Assembly: GCF_031432425.1 (NCBI RefSeq)
Contig: NZ_JAVKPH010000019.1
Location: 1-64,000 of the forward strand
Origin: Ruixingdingia sedimenti
Lineage (GTDB): Bacteria; Pseudomonadota; Alphaproteobacteria; Rhodobacterales; Rhodobacteraceae
DNA: 64,000 bases
Reading direction: 5' to 3'
Positions 1 to 7,627 of this stretch are shown here, piece by piece; the first letter of the stretch is position 1, and every line of letters starts with the position of its first letter. The notes under the pieces are model-generated. The model saw only the letters and a list, made by a program, of their open reading frames with translations, did no database searches and was not told the origin of the DNA. The translations under genes were made by a program, and so were the position numbers.

Positions 1-128
1 AAACTTGTTCGTCGTCTTGCTCATGATGCTCCATCCTACTCAAGAGTTGGAGCCTCCGGCAAACCCGGCGCGGTTCACGGCTTCCCTGGGTCCAGCCTTG
101 GGGGACTGCGGCGAAAGCGCCGCTTGCC

Positions 129-941
129 ATGCCGCGAAACGCCGCGACCTCGCGGCAGTATTCCGGGATCAATGTGCTGATCCTCTGGGGCGCCGTGGTC
201 CAGCACGGCTATCCGACCCAGCATTGGCTCACCTATCGCCAGGCGGCAGCCCTCGGCGGCAATGTCCGTAAGGGCGAGCACGGCACGACGGTCGTCTATG
301 CCGACCGCTTCACCCCGGAAGACGAGAAGCGCCGAGCCCGCGAGACCGGTGAAGAACCGGGACGCGTCCCGTTCCTGAAGCGCTTCACCGTTTTCAATGC
401 CGCGCAATGCGAAGGCCTGCCCGAGGACATGGCCGTGGAGGCACCGCCCCCGCCGCCCGGCATGATCGAGCCGCGGGTCGAGGCGTTGATCCGGGCCACC
501 GGCATCGACTTCCGCATCGGTGGGGACCGTGCCTTCTATGTGCCCGCGCTCGACTACGTCCAGGTGCCGCCGCCGGCCGTCTATTTCGAGTCGATCAACT
601 GGCACAGGACGGCGCTCCACGAAATGGGGCACGCCACCGGCCATGCCTCGCGCCTGGGGCGCGATTTCTCGGGTAGTTTCGGCACGAAGAAATATGCCTT
701 CGAGGAGTTGGTGGCCGAGATGAACGCGGCCTTCTGCTGCGCCTCGCTCGGCATCGTGCCGACCGTGCGCCATGCCGACTATATCGGCTCCTGGCTGGAG
801 GTGCTGCGCGAGGACAACCGCGCCATCGTCCGCGCAGCCTCCCAGGCCAGCAAGGCGGCCGACTGGCTGCTGTCGCATTTGACCGACGAAGATGCCGGGG
901 AGCCGGTTCCGGCTGCAATCGAAGGGAGGGTCGCGGCATGA
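129..941 (+). CDS. ardC: ArdC-like anti-restriction protein, N-terminus disrupted
   Basis: ArdC proteins join an N-terminal ssDNA-binding domain to a zincin-like peptidase domain and protect incoming plasmid DNA from restriction. The zinc motif HEMGH is at residues 164-168, with a downstream EELVAEMNA helix that could give the third ligand. The first ATG is at 129, but the same frame upstream encodes LPWVQPWG, a hallmark of the ArdC N-terminal domain, so the true protein began earlier. That frame has a TGA at 24-26 and no ATG, GTG or TTG between it and 129. The N-terminus is therefore probably frameshifted or truncated. The stop overlaps the next gene as ATGA. Confidence 0.8.
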   Translation: MPRNAATSRQYSGINVLILWGAVVQHGYPTQHWLTYRQAAALGGNVRKGEHGTTVVYADRFTPEDEKRRARETGEEPGRVPFLKRFTVFNAAQCEGLPEDMAVEAPPPPPGMIEPRVEALIRATGIDFRIGGDRAFYVPALDYVQVPPPAVYFESINWHRTALHEMGHATGHASRLGRDFSGSFGTKKYAFEELVAEMNAAFCCASLGIVPTVRHADYIGSWLEVLREDNRAIVRAASQASKAADWLLSHLTDEDAGEPVPAAIEGRVAA

Positions 942-1333
942 TCCTTTTGACCGGAACACAGCGTGATCGGCTTCTGACCAATGGACGCCAGCGCGATGTG
1001 GATCACATCCCCGTCGTGAAATTCTTCAACCCCTTCGGCGCGGGCGTCTGGCTCGCCACCGAGCTGGATCAGGGCGGCGACATCATGTTCGGCCTGGCCG
1101 ATATCGGCTACCCCGAACTTGGCTCGTGGAGCCTGGAAGAGTTGCGCGGCGTCCGATTGCCCTTCGGCATGGGGATCGAGCGGGATCTGCTCTTCACCGG
1201 GGATTTCCCGATCTCGGTCTGGGCGGACACTGCGCGCGAGACCGGCAGCATCCGTGCGGCCGAACGTGTTCTCTATCGCGCCGGTGCGGCATTCACCTGC
1301 ACATCCGTAGATACGGAAAGCCGGGAATCCTGA
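938..1333 (+). CDS. DUF2958 family protein
   Basis: This is a 131-residue soluble protein of the DUF2958 family, recognised by its conserved pattern (VVKFFNPFGAGVWLATELD, FGLADIGYPELGSWSLEEL, GIERDL.F). The family's function is unknown; members usually sit beside ArdC-like genes in conjugative plasmids and ICEs. Its ATG overlaps the ardC stop by four bases, so the two are translationally coupled. An accessory role in anti-restriction or establishment is inferred only from the neighbour. Confidence 0.8.
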   Translation: MILLTGTQRDRLLTNGRQRDVDHIPVVKFFNPFGAGVWLATELDQGGDIMFGLADIGYPELGSWSLEELRGVRLPFGMGIERDLLFTGDFPISVWADTARETGSIRAAERVLYRAGAAFTCTSVDTESRES

Positions 1334-1399
1334 TTTCCGGCTGCCGGCTTTGTGGCCTGGCGTCGCACTCTTCAGAGGAAGAGGGCGGCGCTTCGCTTC

Positions 1400-1456
1400 G
1401 TGACGGGTTGGAGGTCGAGAGAGTGGCTCCCGGCCGCCCGTCGCGGAGAAACCACC
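1400..1456 (+). promoter_or_regulatory. Structured leader of the GAGAG class, before parB
   Basis: The leader contains GACGGG paired with CCCGTC about 30 bases later, a purine-rich GAGAGAG loop, then GCGGAG as ribosome-binding site and the ATG. Similar leaders precede the genes at 5606, 6587, 9081 and 9662. The arms differ between copies but still pair. Confidence 0.5.
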
Positions 1457-3607
1457 ATGGCCAAAGCTGCCAGGAAGAAGCCCGTCGCCCCGATGATCGT
1501 CTTTTCACGGGCGCGCGACATTCCGTTCAACCGCATCAGGCTGTCGGACAGCAATGTCCGCGAGACCGACGTCGAGGCGGGTCTGGACGAACTTACCCAT
1601 GACATCGACCGGCGCGAGGATCTCGTGCAGGGTCTCAACGTCCGCGCCATCCTCGACGAGGACGGCAACGAGACCGGTGATTTCGAGACGCCGGCCGGCG
1701 GCCGCCGCTACAGGTCCATCGCGCGCCTTGTCGAGGCCGGTCGCTTCCCGGCCGACGGCCTCGTCCCCTGCATCGTCAAGAAGGCCGATGCCAAGACCTC
1801 GGCCGTCGACGACTCGCTGGCCGAGAACCTGCTGCGCCTCGCCCTGCATCCGCTCGACCAGTTCAAGGCGTTCAAGCGGATGTTCGACATGGGCATGTCG
1901 AAGGAGGAGATCGCCGACGCCTGGCGGACCACGCCGCGCTACATCATGCAGCGACTTCGTCTCGCGACGGTCGCGTCGGCGCTGCACGACGCCTATGCGC
2001 GGAATGAGATGACGCTGGCGATGCTGGAAGCCTTCACCGTCAATCCCGACCACGAGCGCCAGCAGCAGGTCTGGGAGCGGATCAGCACGTCGTGGCAGAA
2101 AGAGCCCTGGCACATCCGCAGCCTGCTGACCGAGACCACGGTTCCGGCCGCCGACAAGCGCGTACTCTTCGTCGGCATTGAGGCCTATGAGGCGGCGGGT
2201 GGCCCGGTGCTGCGCGATCTCTTCTCCGACGAGAACGGCGGCTGGTTGCAGGACGTCACGCTGCTCGACCGGCTGGTCGACGAGAAGCTGCGCACCATCG
2301 CCGACGAGGTCGCCGGTCAGGGATGGAGGTGGATCGAGGCGGCGGTCGAGCTTCCCTACGGTCACGCCAATGGCCTGCGCAGGCTGGTCGGCGTGACCCA
2401 GGAGCTGACCGACGAGGAGCGCGCCACCCGCGAGGCGCTGCGCGACGAGTATGACGAACTCGAAGCGCAGTATGCAGAAGCCGACGACCTGCCCGATGAG
2501 ATCGACCAGCGGCTCGGGGAGATCGAAGCCGAGTTGGAAGGCTTCGAGAACCGGCCCGTCACCTTCGCGCCGGAAGACATCGCCCGTGCCGGTGTTTTCG
2601 TCAGCATCGGCCGCGATGGCGAGTTGATCGTCAGTCCCGGTTATGTCCGCCCCGAGGACGAGCAGCCTGAGACCGTCGATGGTGAGGATGCCGGCGAAGG
2701 TGCCGACCCGTCCGGTCCCGATGCCGTGCAGCGTGCGGTCATCACCGTCGGCGGCGAGCCGGTTCCGGACGCCGATGAAGAGGAGGACGATGCCGTCAAG
2801 CCACTGCCCGAGCGGCTGGTGACGGACCTGACCGCCTGGCGGACGCTGGCGCTGCGCAATGCGCTTGCCGAGAATCCGCGCGTCGCCATGACGGCGCTGC
2901 TGCACAAGCTGGTTCTCGATACTTTCGAGCGCACCGCCACCTCGGGAACCAGCCTCTATGCCGCCGTGCGTCACATCTATCTTCCCACGGATGCGACCGG
3001 GCTCGCTGACAGCGCCGCCGCGAAGATGATCGACGAGCGTGCGGACGCCTGGCGGGGCGACATTCCAACTGGCGATGACGACCGCCTCTGGGACTGGATC
3101 GACGGTCTCGACGATGCCAGCCGCCTGGCGCTGCTCGCCCATTGCGTCAGTTTCGGCGTCAACGCGCTTTACGAACGGCCGAACCCCTATTCGGGCAACG
3201 GCATCTCGCAGCACGGTCTCGACCGCCGCATGGCCGAGGCCGAACGGCTGGCACAGGCCACCGGCCTCGATCTCGTCGAGGCAGGCTGGAGGCCCACGGT
3301 CGAGAACTACCTGGGTCGCGTGACCAAGACCCGCATCATCGAGGCGGTGCGCGAGGGCGCCGGCGATCGCGCGGCCGATCTCATCGCGCATCTCAAGAAG
3401 GGCGACATGGCGACGGAGGCCGAACGGCTCCTGGCCGATACCGGCTGGCTGCCGGAACCGCTGCGCCCCGCCATCGAGGCGCAGGCCGTGGATGGCGCGA
3501 CCGATCAGGACGAGGACGGCGTGGCGCTGCCCGACTTCCTCGCCGGTGGCCATGAGGACACGGCCGAGGCCGCCGACGATCCGGAGGCCCTCGTCGCCGC
3601 CGAGTGA
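1457..3607 (+). CDS. parB: Large ParB/RepB-like partition protein
   Basis: The product is 716 residues; the ATG at 1457 was chosen because it follows a GCGGAG site. The N-terminal ParB nuclease-fold domain shows IRLSDSNVRE (about residues 28-37), the GGRRYRS box near residue 80 and SLAENLLRLALHPLDQF. A helix-turn-helix follows at about residues 145-175. The rest is acidic and ICE/plasmid-specific, with no recognised domain. It is over twice the size of chromosomal ParB and lies 30 kb from the parA of this window. Expected role: DNA binding for segregation or regulation of the excised circle. Confidence 0.85.
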   Translation: MAKAARKKPVAPMIVFSRARDIPFNRIRLSDSNVRETDVEAGLDELTHDIDRREDLVQGLNVRAILDEDGNETGDFETPAGGRRYRSIARLVEAGRFPADGLVPCIVKKADAKTSAVDDSLAENLLRLALHPLDQFKAFKRMFDMGMSKEEIADAWRTTPRYIMQRLRLATVASALHDAYARNEMTLAMLEAFTVNPDHERQQQVWERISTSWQKEPWHIRSLLTETTVPAADKRVLFVGIEAYEAAGGPVLRDLFSDENGGWLQDVTLLDRLVDEKLRTIADEVAGQGWRWIEAAVELPYGHANGLRRLVGVTQELTDEERATREALRDEYDELEAQYAEADDLPDEIDQRLGEIEAELEGFENRPVTFAPEDIARAGVFVSIGRDGELIVSPGYVRPEDEQPETVDGEDAGEGADPSGPDAVQRAVITVGGEPVPDADEEEDDAVKPLPERLVTDLTAWRTLALRNALAENPRVAMTALLHKLVLDTFERTATSGTSLYAAVRHIYLPTDATGLADSAAAKMIDERADAWRGDIPTGDDDRLWDWIDGLDDASRLALLAHCVSFGVNALYERPNPYSGNGISQHGLDRRMAEAERLAQATGLDLVEAGWRPTVENYLGRVTKTRIIEAVREGAGDRAADLIAHLKKGDMATEAERLLADTGWLPEPLRPAIEAQAVDGATDQDEDGVALPDFLAGGHEDTAEAADDPEALVAAE

Positions 3608-3662
3608 CGCGCAGCAGCGGGGCGGCCTCCGTCGCCCTGCATTCCATCCCTTCCATCTCAAG

Positions 3663-3681
3663 GCCCGGCACCGCGCCGGGC
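3663..3681 (+). promoter_or_regulatory. GC hairpin fused to a ribosome-binding site
   Basis: GCCCGGC pairs with GCCGGGC across a 5-base loop and is followed by CTTTCGTTTCAGGAG and an ATG. Near-identical cassettes occur at 4205 and 7169. The shape is that of an intrinsic terminator whose T-rich tail doubles as the next gene's Shine-Dalgarno region. Confidence 0.5.
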
Positions 3682-3705
3682 CGCTTTCGTTTCAGGAGCA
3701 AGATC

Positions 3706-4182
3706 ATGTCCGCTTCCCTCATTTTCGACATTGCGCCTCTCGGCTCGCTCGTGGCCTATAGCGACGGCCAGCCGAAACCGCCCGCACGTTTCACCAAGAA
3801 GCTCGCCGCGTGGAAATCCCGCAACGGGGCCGGTCGCCTCGTGCGCAAGGAACCGGGCCGCGAGCGCCCGACCTACACGACCCCGCCGTCCTTCACCCTG
3901 CATGAGGGTGATTTCGGCGAAGGCGGCATCATCCTCATCACCATCATGCGCAGCTACGGCATCGACAGCGATCTGAGCTTCCGGGTTGTCGAACGCCCGA
4001 AGATCGGTCAGGTCCGCGTTGTGCAGGATGTCGGAGAGAACGTCGAATTGCTGCACCTCGCCGAGAACCGCGAAGCGGCCGAACTCTGGCTGGCGAGGAA
4101 AGGGTGTAGCCGCGCCCGTCTCGATGAGATCACCGCCGACGAGGCAGGCGCCGATGCCGTCGAGGGCCGAGCTGCCGCGTGA
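3706..4182 (+). CDS. Conserved hypothetical protein
   Basis: The 158-residue product has no family I recognise. The ATG at 3706 follows TTTCAGGAG with normal spacing; an earlier in-frame start at 3604 would run through the intergenic hairpin and is rejected. There is no signal peptide or membrane segment. Residues 65-105 look like beta strands (GGIILITIMRSYGIDSDLSFRVVE), and the C-terminus is Ala/Glu-rich. It lies in a run of same-strand genes of unknown function (3.7-8.3 kb) typical of alphaproteobacterial ICEs. Confidence 0.7.
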   Translation: MSASLIFDIAPLGSLVAYSDGQPKPPARFTKKLAAWKSRNGAGRLVRKEPGRERPTYTTPPSFTLHEGDFGEGGIILITIMRSYGIDSDLSFRVVERPKIGQVRVVQDVGENVELLHLAENREAAELWLARKGCSRARLDEITADEAGADAVEGRAAA

Positions 4183-4204
4183 CGTTCGCCGATCCCGTTC
4201 ATCC

Positions 4205-4230
4205 GGCCCGCTGTCCCGTGACGGCGGGCC
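4205..4230 (+). promoter_or_regulatory. GC hairpin fused to a ribosome-binding site
   Basis: GGCCCGC pairs with GCGGGCC, followed by TTCTTCGTTTCAGGAG and the ATG at 4253. It is the second copy of the cassette at 3663. Confidence 0.5.
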
Positions 4231-4252
4231 TTCTTCGTTTCAGGAGACTACA

Positions 4253-4519
4253 ATGGCCATTCCCAATCCCGTTCGAACGAACTTTGACACTCTGCTTCGT
4301 GCTGCCGATGACGGCAATCTCGCCCTTATGGAATGCCTCGACGCCTCGACCCGCGAGACCCGCTATGTCCTGTGCGCGGTCGGCCGCGACGGGGGCGATT
4401 ACGTCTTCACGCCGTTCGGCCATCTCGCAGACGGCAACCCCTATGACGCCTATCTGCCGCCGGACCCTGACGATCCTGCCGGCTTTGTCGAGAAGGCCGA
4501 AGATGGGCGCGCATCATGA
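4253..4519 (+). CDS. DUF6117 family small protein
   Basis: The 88-residue soluble protein has the DUF6117 pattern: NFDTLLRAADDGNLALMEC, then RYVLCAVGRDGGDYVFTPFGHL and NPYDAYLPP. The function is unknown; homologues are restricted to conjugative elements. The start at 4253 follows CAGGAG. The stop overlaps the next start as ATGA, so the two genes are probably co-translated. Confidence 0.7.
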   Translation: MAIPNPVRTNFDTLLRAADDGNLALMECLDASTRETRYVLCAVGRDGGDYVFTPFGHLADGNPYDAYLPPDPDDPAGFVEKAEDGRAS

Positions 4520-4812
4520 TGACGGTCGATGAAATCTTCGCCGATGACCGCCGCAACCCGCCCTCGGAGCGCTCGCTTCCCTGGGAGGAATCCCGCGGCG
4601 GCGTCACCGTCGTCGTGGAACCCAAGCCGCATTGGGCCGAGGACATGCGCGCCTTTCGGCTCGATGCCCGTGAATACTGCCGCTATGCCGACTGGACGGC
4701 CCATGGCGCCCGGACGCGCTTTTTTGGTCATATCGACACCTCCGGCGACGATGTGATGATGAAGGCCCGCGCCATGATCGCCCGCGAAATCGCCGATGGG
4801 TTCTGGGACTGA
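4516..4812 (+). CDS. Hypothetical protein
   Basis: A 98-residue acidic protein with no recognised domain, translationally coupled to the DUF6117 gene by a four-base overlap. It has two tryptophan-containing motifs (LPWEESRGG and EPKPHWAEDM) and a region resembling a small alpha/beta fold. No signal or membrane segment is visible. It may work with its upstream partner. Confidence 0.6.
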   Translation: MMTVDEIFADDRRNPPSERSLPWEESRGGVTVVVEPKPHWAEDMRAFRLDAREYCRYADWTAHGARTRFFGHIDTSGDDVMMKARAMIAREIADGFWD

Positions 4813-4869
4813 CTGAGGCCCTGAAAGCCGCGCCTTGCACACGGGGCTATCAGGTATCGCTGCCCGTGC

Positions 4870-5040
4870 AGCGATGGATCGAGTTCGAGCTTCACCATTG
4901 CGCCATCTCCTTGGAGTTGCGGGGGCAACAGGTGCCGTCCCCGGCCTGAAACACACCCTGAATATCCGCCGGCAACGAGGCTGGCGCAGCAAAGCATCTG
5001 CGACGGGTTTCCGGCACCTGCTCGACGCAAAGCACCATCC
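4870..5040 (-). pseudogene. Inverted, decayed copy of the small gene at 5239
   Basis: Read on the minus strand, this stretch repeats the gene at 5239-5403 and its leader: GCGGGGGATGGT, CAGG.GCCGGAA, CGCAGATGC, a long shared block ending GGCCGGGGACGGCACC, and ATGGTGAAGCTCGAACTCGA. The reading frame is lost: VFQAGDGT is in one frame and MVKLELDP in another. It is a duplicated and inverted copy that has decayed. Confidence 0.7.
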
Positions 5041-5119
5041 CCCGCTTCCATTCGCTAACCTTGGTCCGGCCGTCTCTTTGCATTCAACCCCGGTGGGGTC
5101 GGCTTACGCGCGCGTGCCG

Positions 5120-5156
5120 CCCTCGGGGATTCGGAAAGAATCCGAACGCCCGAGGG
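5120..5156 (+). other. Long imperfect hairpin
   Basis: CCCTCGGG pairs with CCCGAGGG and TTCGGA with TCCGAA, separated by a 2x2 mismatch and a 5-base loop, giving 14 paired positions. There is no T-tract, so it could be an operator or an RNA structure in the leader of the gene at 5239. Confidence 0.5.
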
Positions 5157-5238
5157 TGATTGCAGACCCGGTCAGACACTTCGGGCGCCTGTCGCGCGGG
5201 GGATGGTCCCCCGCCTCCAAAGACAGGAGCCGGAACCA

Positions 5239-5403
5239 ATGTCCTACGCAGATGCCACCGCGTTCGCCGCCAGCCTCGCCACCACGCTGATGGTCGTGAT
5301 CGTCGTGTTTCAGGCCGGGGACGGCACCCACGGCGCCATGCCCGCCGACGAGTTCGACGGCGACGAAGAGATGGTGAAGCTCGAACTCGATCCCTTCGGC
5401 TGA
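5239..5403 (+). CDS. Small protein with one hydrophobic segment
   Basis: The 54-residue product is MSYADATAF... with a hydrophobic stretch at about residues 10-25 and a conserved-looking VVFQAGDGTHGAMPADEF core, ending in an acidic tail. The ATG follows AGGAGCCGGAACC. The family is not recognised. A decayed inverted copy lies just upstream. The gene is preceded by a GGGGGA/TCCCCC hairpin and followed directly by a GNRA-type hairpin. Confidence 0.6.
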   Translation: MSYADATAFAASLATTLMVVIVVFQAGDGTHGAMPADEFDGDEEMVKLELDPFG

Positions 5404-5450
5404 GGCGCGAAAGCGCCTCCGCCAGGTGGCCCGGATTCCGCATCCGGGCC
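5402..5450 (+). terminator. Two adjacent stem-loops after the small gene
   Basis: GAGGCGC-GAAA-GCGCCTC (5402-5419) is a perfect stem with a GNRA tetraloop that includes the stop codon. GGCCCGGAT-TCCGC-ATCCGGGCC (5428-5450) is a second perfect 9-bp stem. Neither has a strong T-run; they may be terminators or processing signals. Confidence 0.45.
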
Positions 5451-5553
5451 TTCAGTCCTGCGCCGATTGCCCATCGCCAGCGGCGACGCCGAGGCCTGCC
5501 TCGGCAAGGAAGAGGGAAAGTTGGGCCGGGATCGGGGCGAGCCCGGCGGAAGA

Positions 5554-5605
5554 AGAGGAGAGTGATGCCGGGCCATATCATCCCGCTCTCCTGGAGGATC
5601 ATCCA
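5554..5605 (+). promoter_or_regulatory. Structured leader of the GAGAG class
   Basis: GGAGAG near the 5' side can pair with CTCTCC just before the GGAGG ribosome-binding site. The CCCGCTCTCC block matches the leader at 9607-9661. Confidence 0.4.
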
Positions 5606-6094
5606 ATGACCGATACCGACAAACCAGCCACGCCGGAATTCGACATGGCCGCCAGCGTCGCGCGCTTCTTCACCGAGCGCGATGAGCGCAACCGTCGCGC
5701 TGAAGCGGTCCGTCCCGACAACAAGACGGCGCTGTTCGATGCGCTGGCCGCCGCAGGCATCACTCTCGTGACCGTCACCTTCGACGGTTCTGGCGACAGC
5801 GGCCAGATCGAGGACATCACCGCACAATCGGACGACCGGACCGTGGACCTGCCGCAGGGCGAGATCACCATTGCCACGGTGGCATGGGGAACCGACAAGG
5901 TGACCGCAACCTCAATGGGCGTTGAGGCGGCCATCGAACAGCTCGCCTATCACTTCCTCTCGGAAACCCATGGCGGCTGGGAGAACAATGATGGCGCCTA
6001 TGGCGAGTTCAGCTTCGATGTGGCGGCGCGCACCATCACGCTCGACTACAGCGAGCGCTACACCGCCACCGAATTCTACAGTCACGAGTTCTGA
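5606..6094 (+). CDS. DUF6878 family protein
   Basis: The 162-residue soluble protein has the pattern I associate with DUF6878, especially the C-terminal run ETHGGWENNDGAYGEF followed by TITLDYSERYTATEFYSHEF. The function is unknown; it is carried on conjugative elements. The start at 5606 follows CTGGAGGATCATCC. The gene runs into the DUF6915-like gene after a 9-base gap, suggesting one transcript. Confidence 0.65.
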   Translation: MTDTDKPATPEFDMAASVARFFTERDERNRRAEAVRPDNKTALFDALAAAGITLVTVTFDGSGDSGQIEDITAQSDDRTVDLPQGEITIATVAWGTDKVTATSMGVEAAIEQLAYHFLSETHGGWENNDGAYGEFSFDVAARTITLDYSERYTATEFYSHEF

Positions 6095-6103
6095 GGGGCG
6101 GAA

Positions 6104-6487
6104 ATGGCACATCCCTATCATCATGCGCTCTCGTCGGTGAAGAAATGGGGCGGCACGGTCGATGATTACCTGCCCATCCATAGCTGGTTCGATGCCAGCA
6201 AGGAAATCCTGGCTGATTTTCGTCATCGCGCGCTTCGCCACCATGCCGAGGGCATCTTCATGGCCGAGACCATTTTCGGGGTAACGATCACCCTGTCCAC
6301 CGGCAGGGTGATCCCGACCCGATGGGTCGGGGAGCAGCATGTCCGCGAGGATCTGGGCCATATCCCGTCCTTCGCCGATTGGGCGCGGGCAATCCACCCG
6401 GCGCCCTGGATGGGGCGGACGCAGCGGATCGAGGCGGACGTCGATCCGCATTGCACTATAGGTCTCGAAGTTTCCCGGCCACGATGA
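6104..6487 (+). CDS. DUF6915-like protein
   Basis: The 127-residue protein starts MAHPYHHALSSVKKWGG and carries HSWFDASKEILADFRHRALRHHAEGI, a His-rich helix, followed by GEQHVREDLGHIPSFADW. The pattern matches what I recall as DUF6915. The several histidines could bind a metal, which is inference. It lies 9 bases downstream of the DUF6878-like gene and is probably co-transcribed. Confidence 0.6.
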   Translation: MAHPYHHALSSVKKWGGTVDDYLPIHSWFDASKEILADFRHRALRHHAEGIFMAETIFGVTITLSTGRVIPTRWVGEQHVREDLGHIPSFADWARAIHPAPWMGRTQRIEADVDPHCTIGLEVSRPR

Positions 6488-6530
6488 TCCTCCATCGGCA
6501 CGGGAGAGTAAGAGTGCGGGCCGGTTGGCC

Positions 6531-6586
6531 GTGACGGGTTGTGAGGCGGGAGAGGGGCTTCCGCCGTCCGTCGCGGAGCATTCCCC
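6531..6586 (+). promoter_or_regulatory. Structured leader of the GAGAG class
   Basis: GACGG pairs with CCGTC across about 30 bases, and inside it GGCGG pairs with CCGCC; GCGGAG and the ATG follow. It is closely similar to the leader at 1400-1456, sharing GTGACGGGTTG and CCGTCGCGGAG. Confidence 0.5.
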
Positions 6587-7144
6587 ATGAGCCTTTCCCA
6601 CCACACCACTTTCGCCTCGATCGGCGAAATTGTCGCGCGACAGATCCTGCCCCGGCTGCGTCATGCCCAGAAGCTGCCGCTGCGCATCTCCTGCATCGGT
6701 ATCGCCAGCGATGACGAAAGCGATGACGTCGGCGGCTTCGACCGCACGCTCGTCATCGGCCAGTGCCAATCCCCCGAAGAGGCGCTGATCATCGCCAGCC
6801 AGCGCGTTGCGCGCGGTGATTTCCGCGTTGGACAGGGCGATGCGCTGCGCTTTCGCCCCCGCGTCATGGTCATTCAGGACAACGAACTGGGCCTTGTCCT
6901 TGCCGGTGAGGTCCGGGCCGGGATCGTGCTCTGGCAGCATCCGGTCGCCTCCGACGCCGAGGCTCGCCGCACCGTCACGGAGGCCAGCCGTCTGCGGGGC
7001 ATGGCCTTCACGGCATCCGGGCGCGGCGATGCGGTATCGGCTCGTGATCTCCGCCACCGCGCCAGCCTGCTCGAGGCGCGGCTGGTCGATCCCTTCTGGC
7101 GCGAGACGACTGCCGATCTGCTGCGGCTGCCACAAGCTGCCTGA
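6587..7144 (+). CDS. Conserved hypothetical protein
   Basis: The 185-residue soluble product has no family I can name. It has alternating strands and helices (LRISCIGIASDDESDD, FRPRVMVIQDNELGLVLAGEVR) and an Arg-rich C-terminal helix. There is no signal peptide. It is headed by a structured leader of the class also found before parB, ardB and the large helicase gene, which places it in the element's core gene set. Confidence 0.65.
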   Translation: MSLSHHTTFASIGEIVARQILPRLRHAQKLPLRISCIGIASDDESDDVGGFDRTLVIGQCQSPEEALIIASQRVARGDFRVGQGDALRFRPRVMVIQDNELGLVLAGEVRAGIVLWQHPVASDAEARRTVTEASRLRGMAFTASGRGDAVSARDLRHRASLLEARLVDPFWRETTADLLRLPQAA

Positions 7145-7168
7145 CCTGTCGCCCCTTTCCATCCACTA

Positions 7169-7189
7169 GGCCCGGCCCCGCGCCGGGCC
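7169..7189 (+). promoter_or_regulatory. GC hairpin fused to a ribosome-binding site
   Basis: GGCCCGGC pairs with GCCGGGCC across a short loop and is followed by TTCTCGTTTCAGGAG and the ATG at 7211. Third copy of the cassette at 3663 and 4205. Confidence 0.5.
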
Positions 7190-7210
7190 TTCTCGTTTCA
7201 GGAGCCTGAC

Positions 7211-7627
7211 ATGGCCGACTACTTCACCCATTTCTCCTGCCTGCTCGATGTGGGCAGCCCCGAGAACGCCGCCCGCGCGCTTGATCTCTACAACGCGCTG
7301 GCGCGCGAAAACGCCGCCGAAGATCCGCCCTCGGACGGCTTCATGCTTTCGATCCAGCCCGAACATGGCGGCACCCAGCTCTGGATGCGCGATGACGGCA
7401 CCGGCGATCCCGAGCATGTCATCCAGTTCGTCAAACGCTGTGCCGCCGCGTTCGGCCTGACCGGGCTATGGGGGATGCAATACGCCAATACCTGCTCACG
7501 TCCGAGAATCGACGGGTTCGGGGGCGGCGCGCATGTCCTCGACCTCGCCACCGGCGAGACGGTGGACTGGATCTACACCGACGGTTGGCTTTCCACCGTT
7601 CTGGACGGGGGCGACCCCAATGCCTGA
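7211..7627 (+). CDS. Conserved hypothetical protein
   Basis: A 138-residue soluble protein of unknown function. Visible blocks are FTHFSCLLDVGSPENAARAL, an aromatic-rich centre (GLWGMQYANTCSRPRIDGFGGGAHVLDL) and WIYTDGWLSTVL. It overlaps the next gene by eight bases, implying coupled translation. The composition matches its neighbours. Confidence 0.65.
   Translation: MADYFTHFSCLLDVGSPENAARALDLYNALARENAAEDPPSDGFMLSIQPEHGGTQLWMRDDGTGDPEHVIQFVKRCAAAFGLTGLWGMQYANTCSRPRIDGFGGGAHVLDLATGETVDWIYTDGWLSTVLDGGDPNA

Noticed and set aside
1505..3661. 718-codon minus-strand frame opposite parB
   Set aside because: No domain, odd composition, and ParB motifs on the plus strand explain the conservation.
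5120..5156. Hairpin as an intrinsic terminator
   Set aside because: There is no T-tract and the flanking genes do not require a terminator there; left as an unassigned structure.
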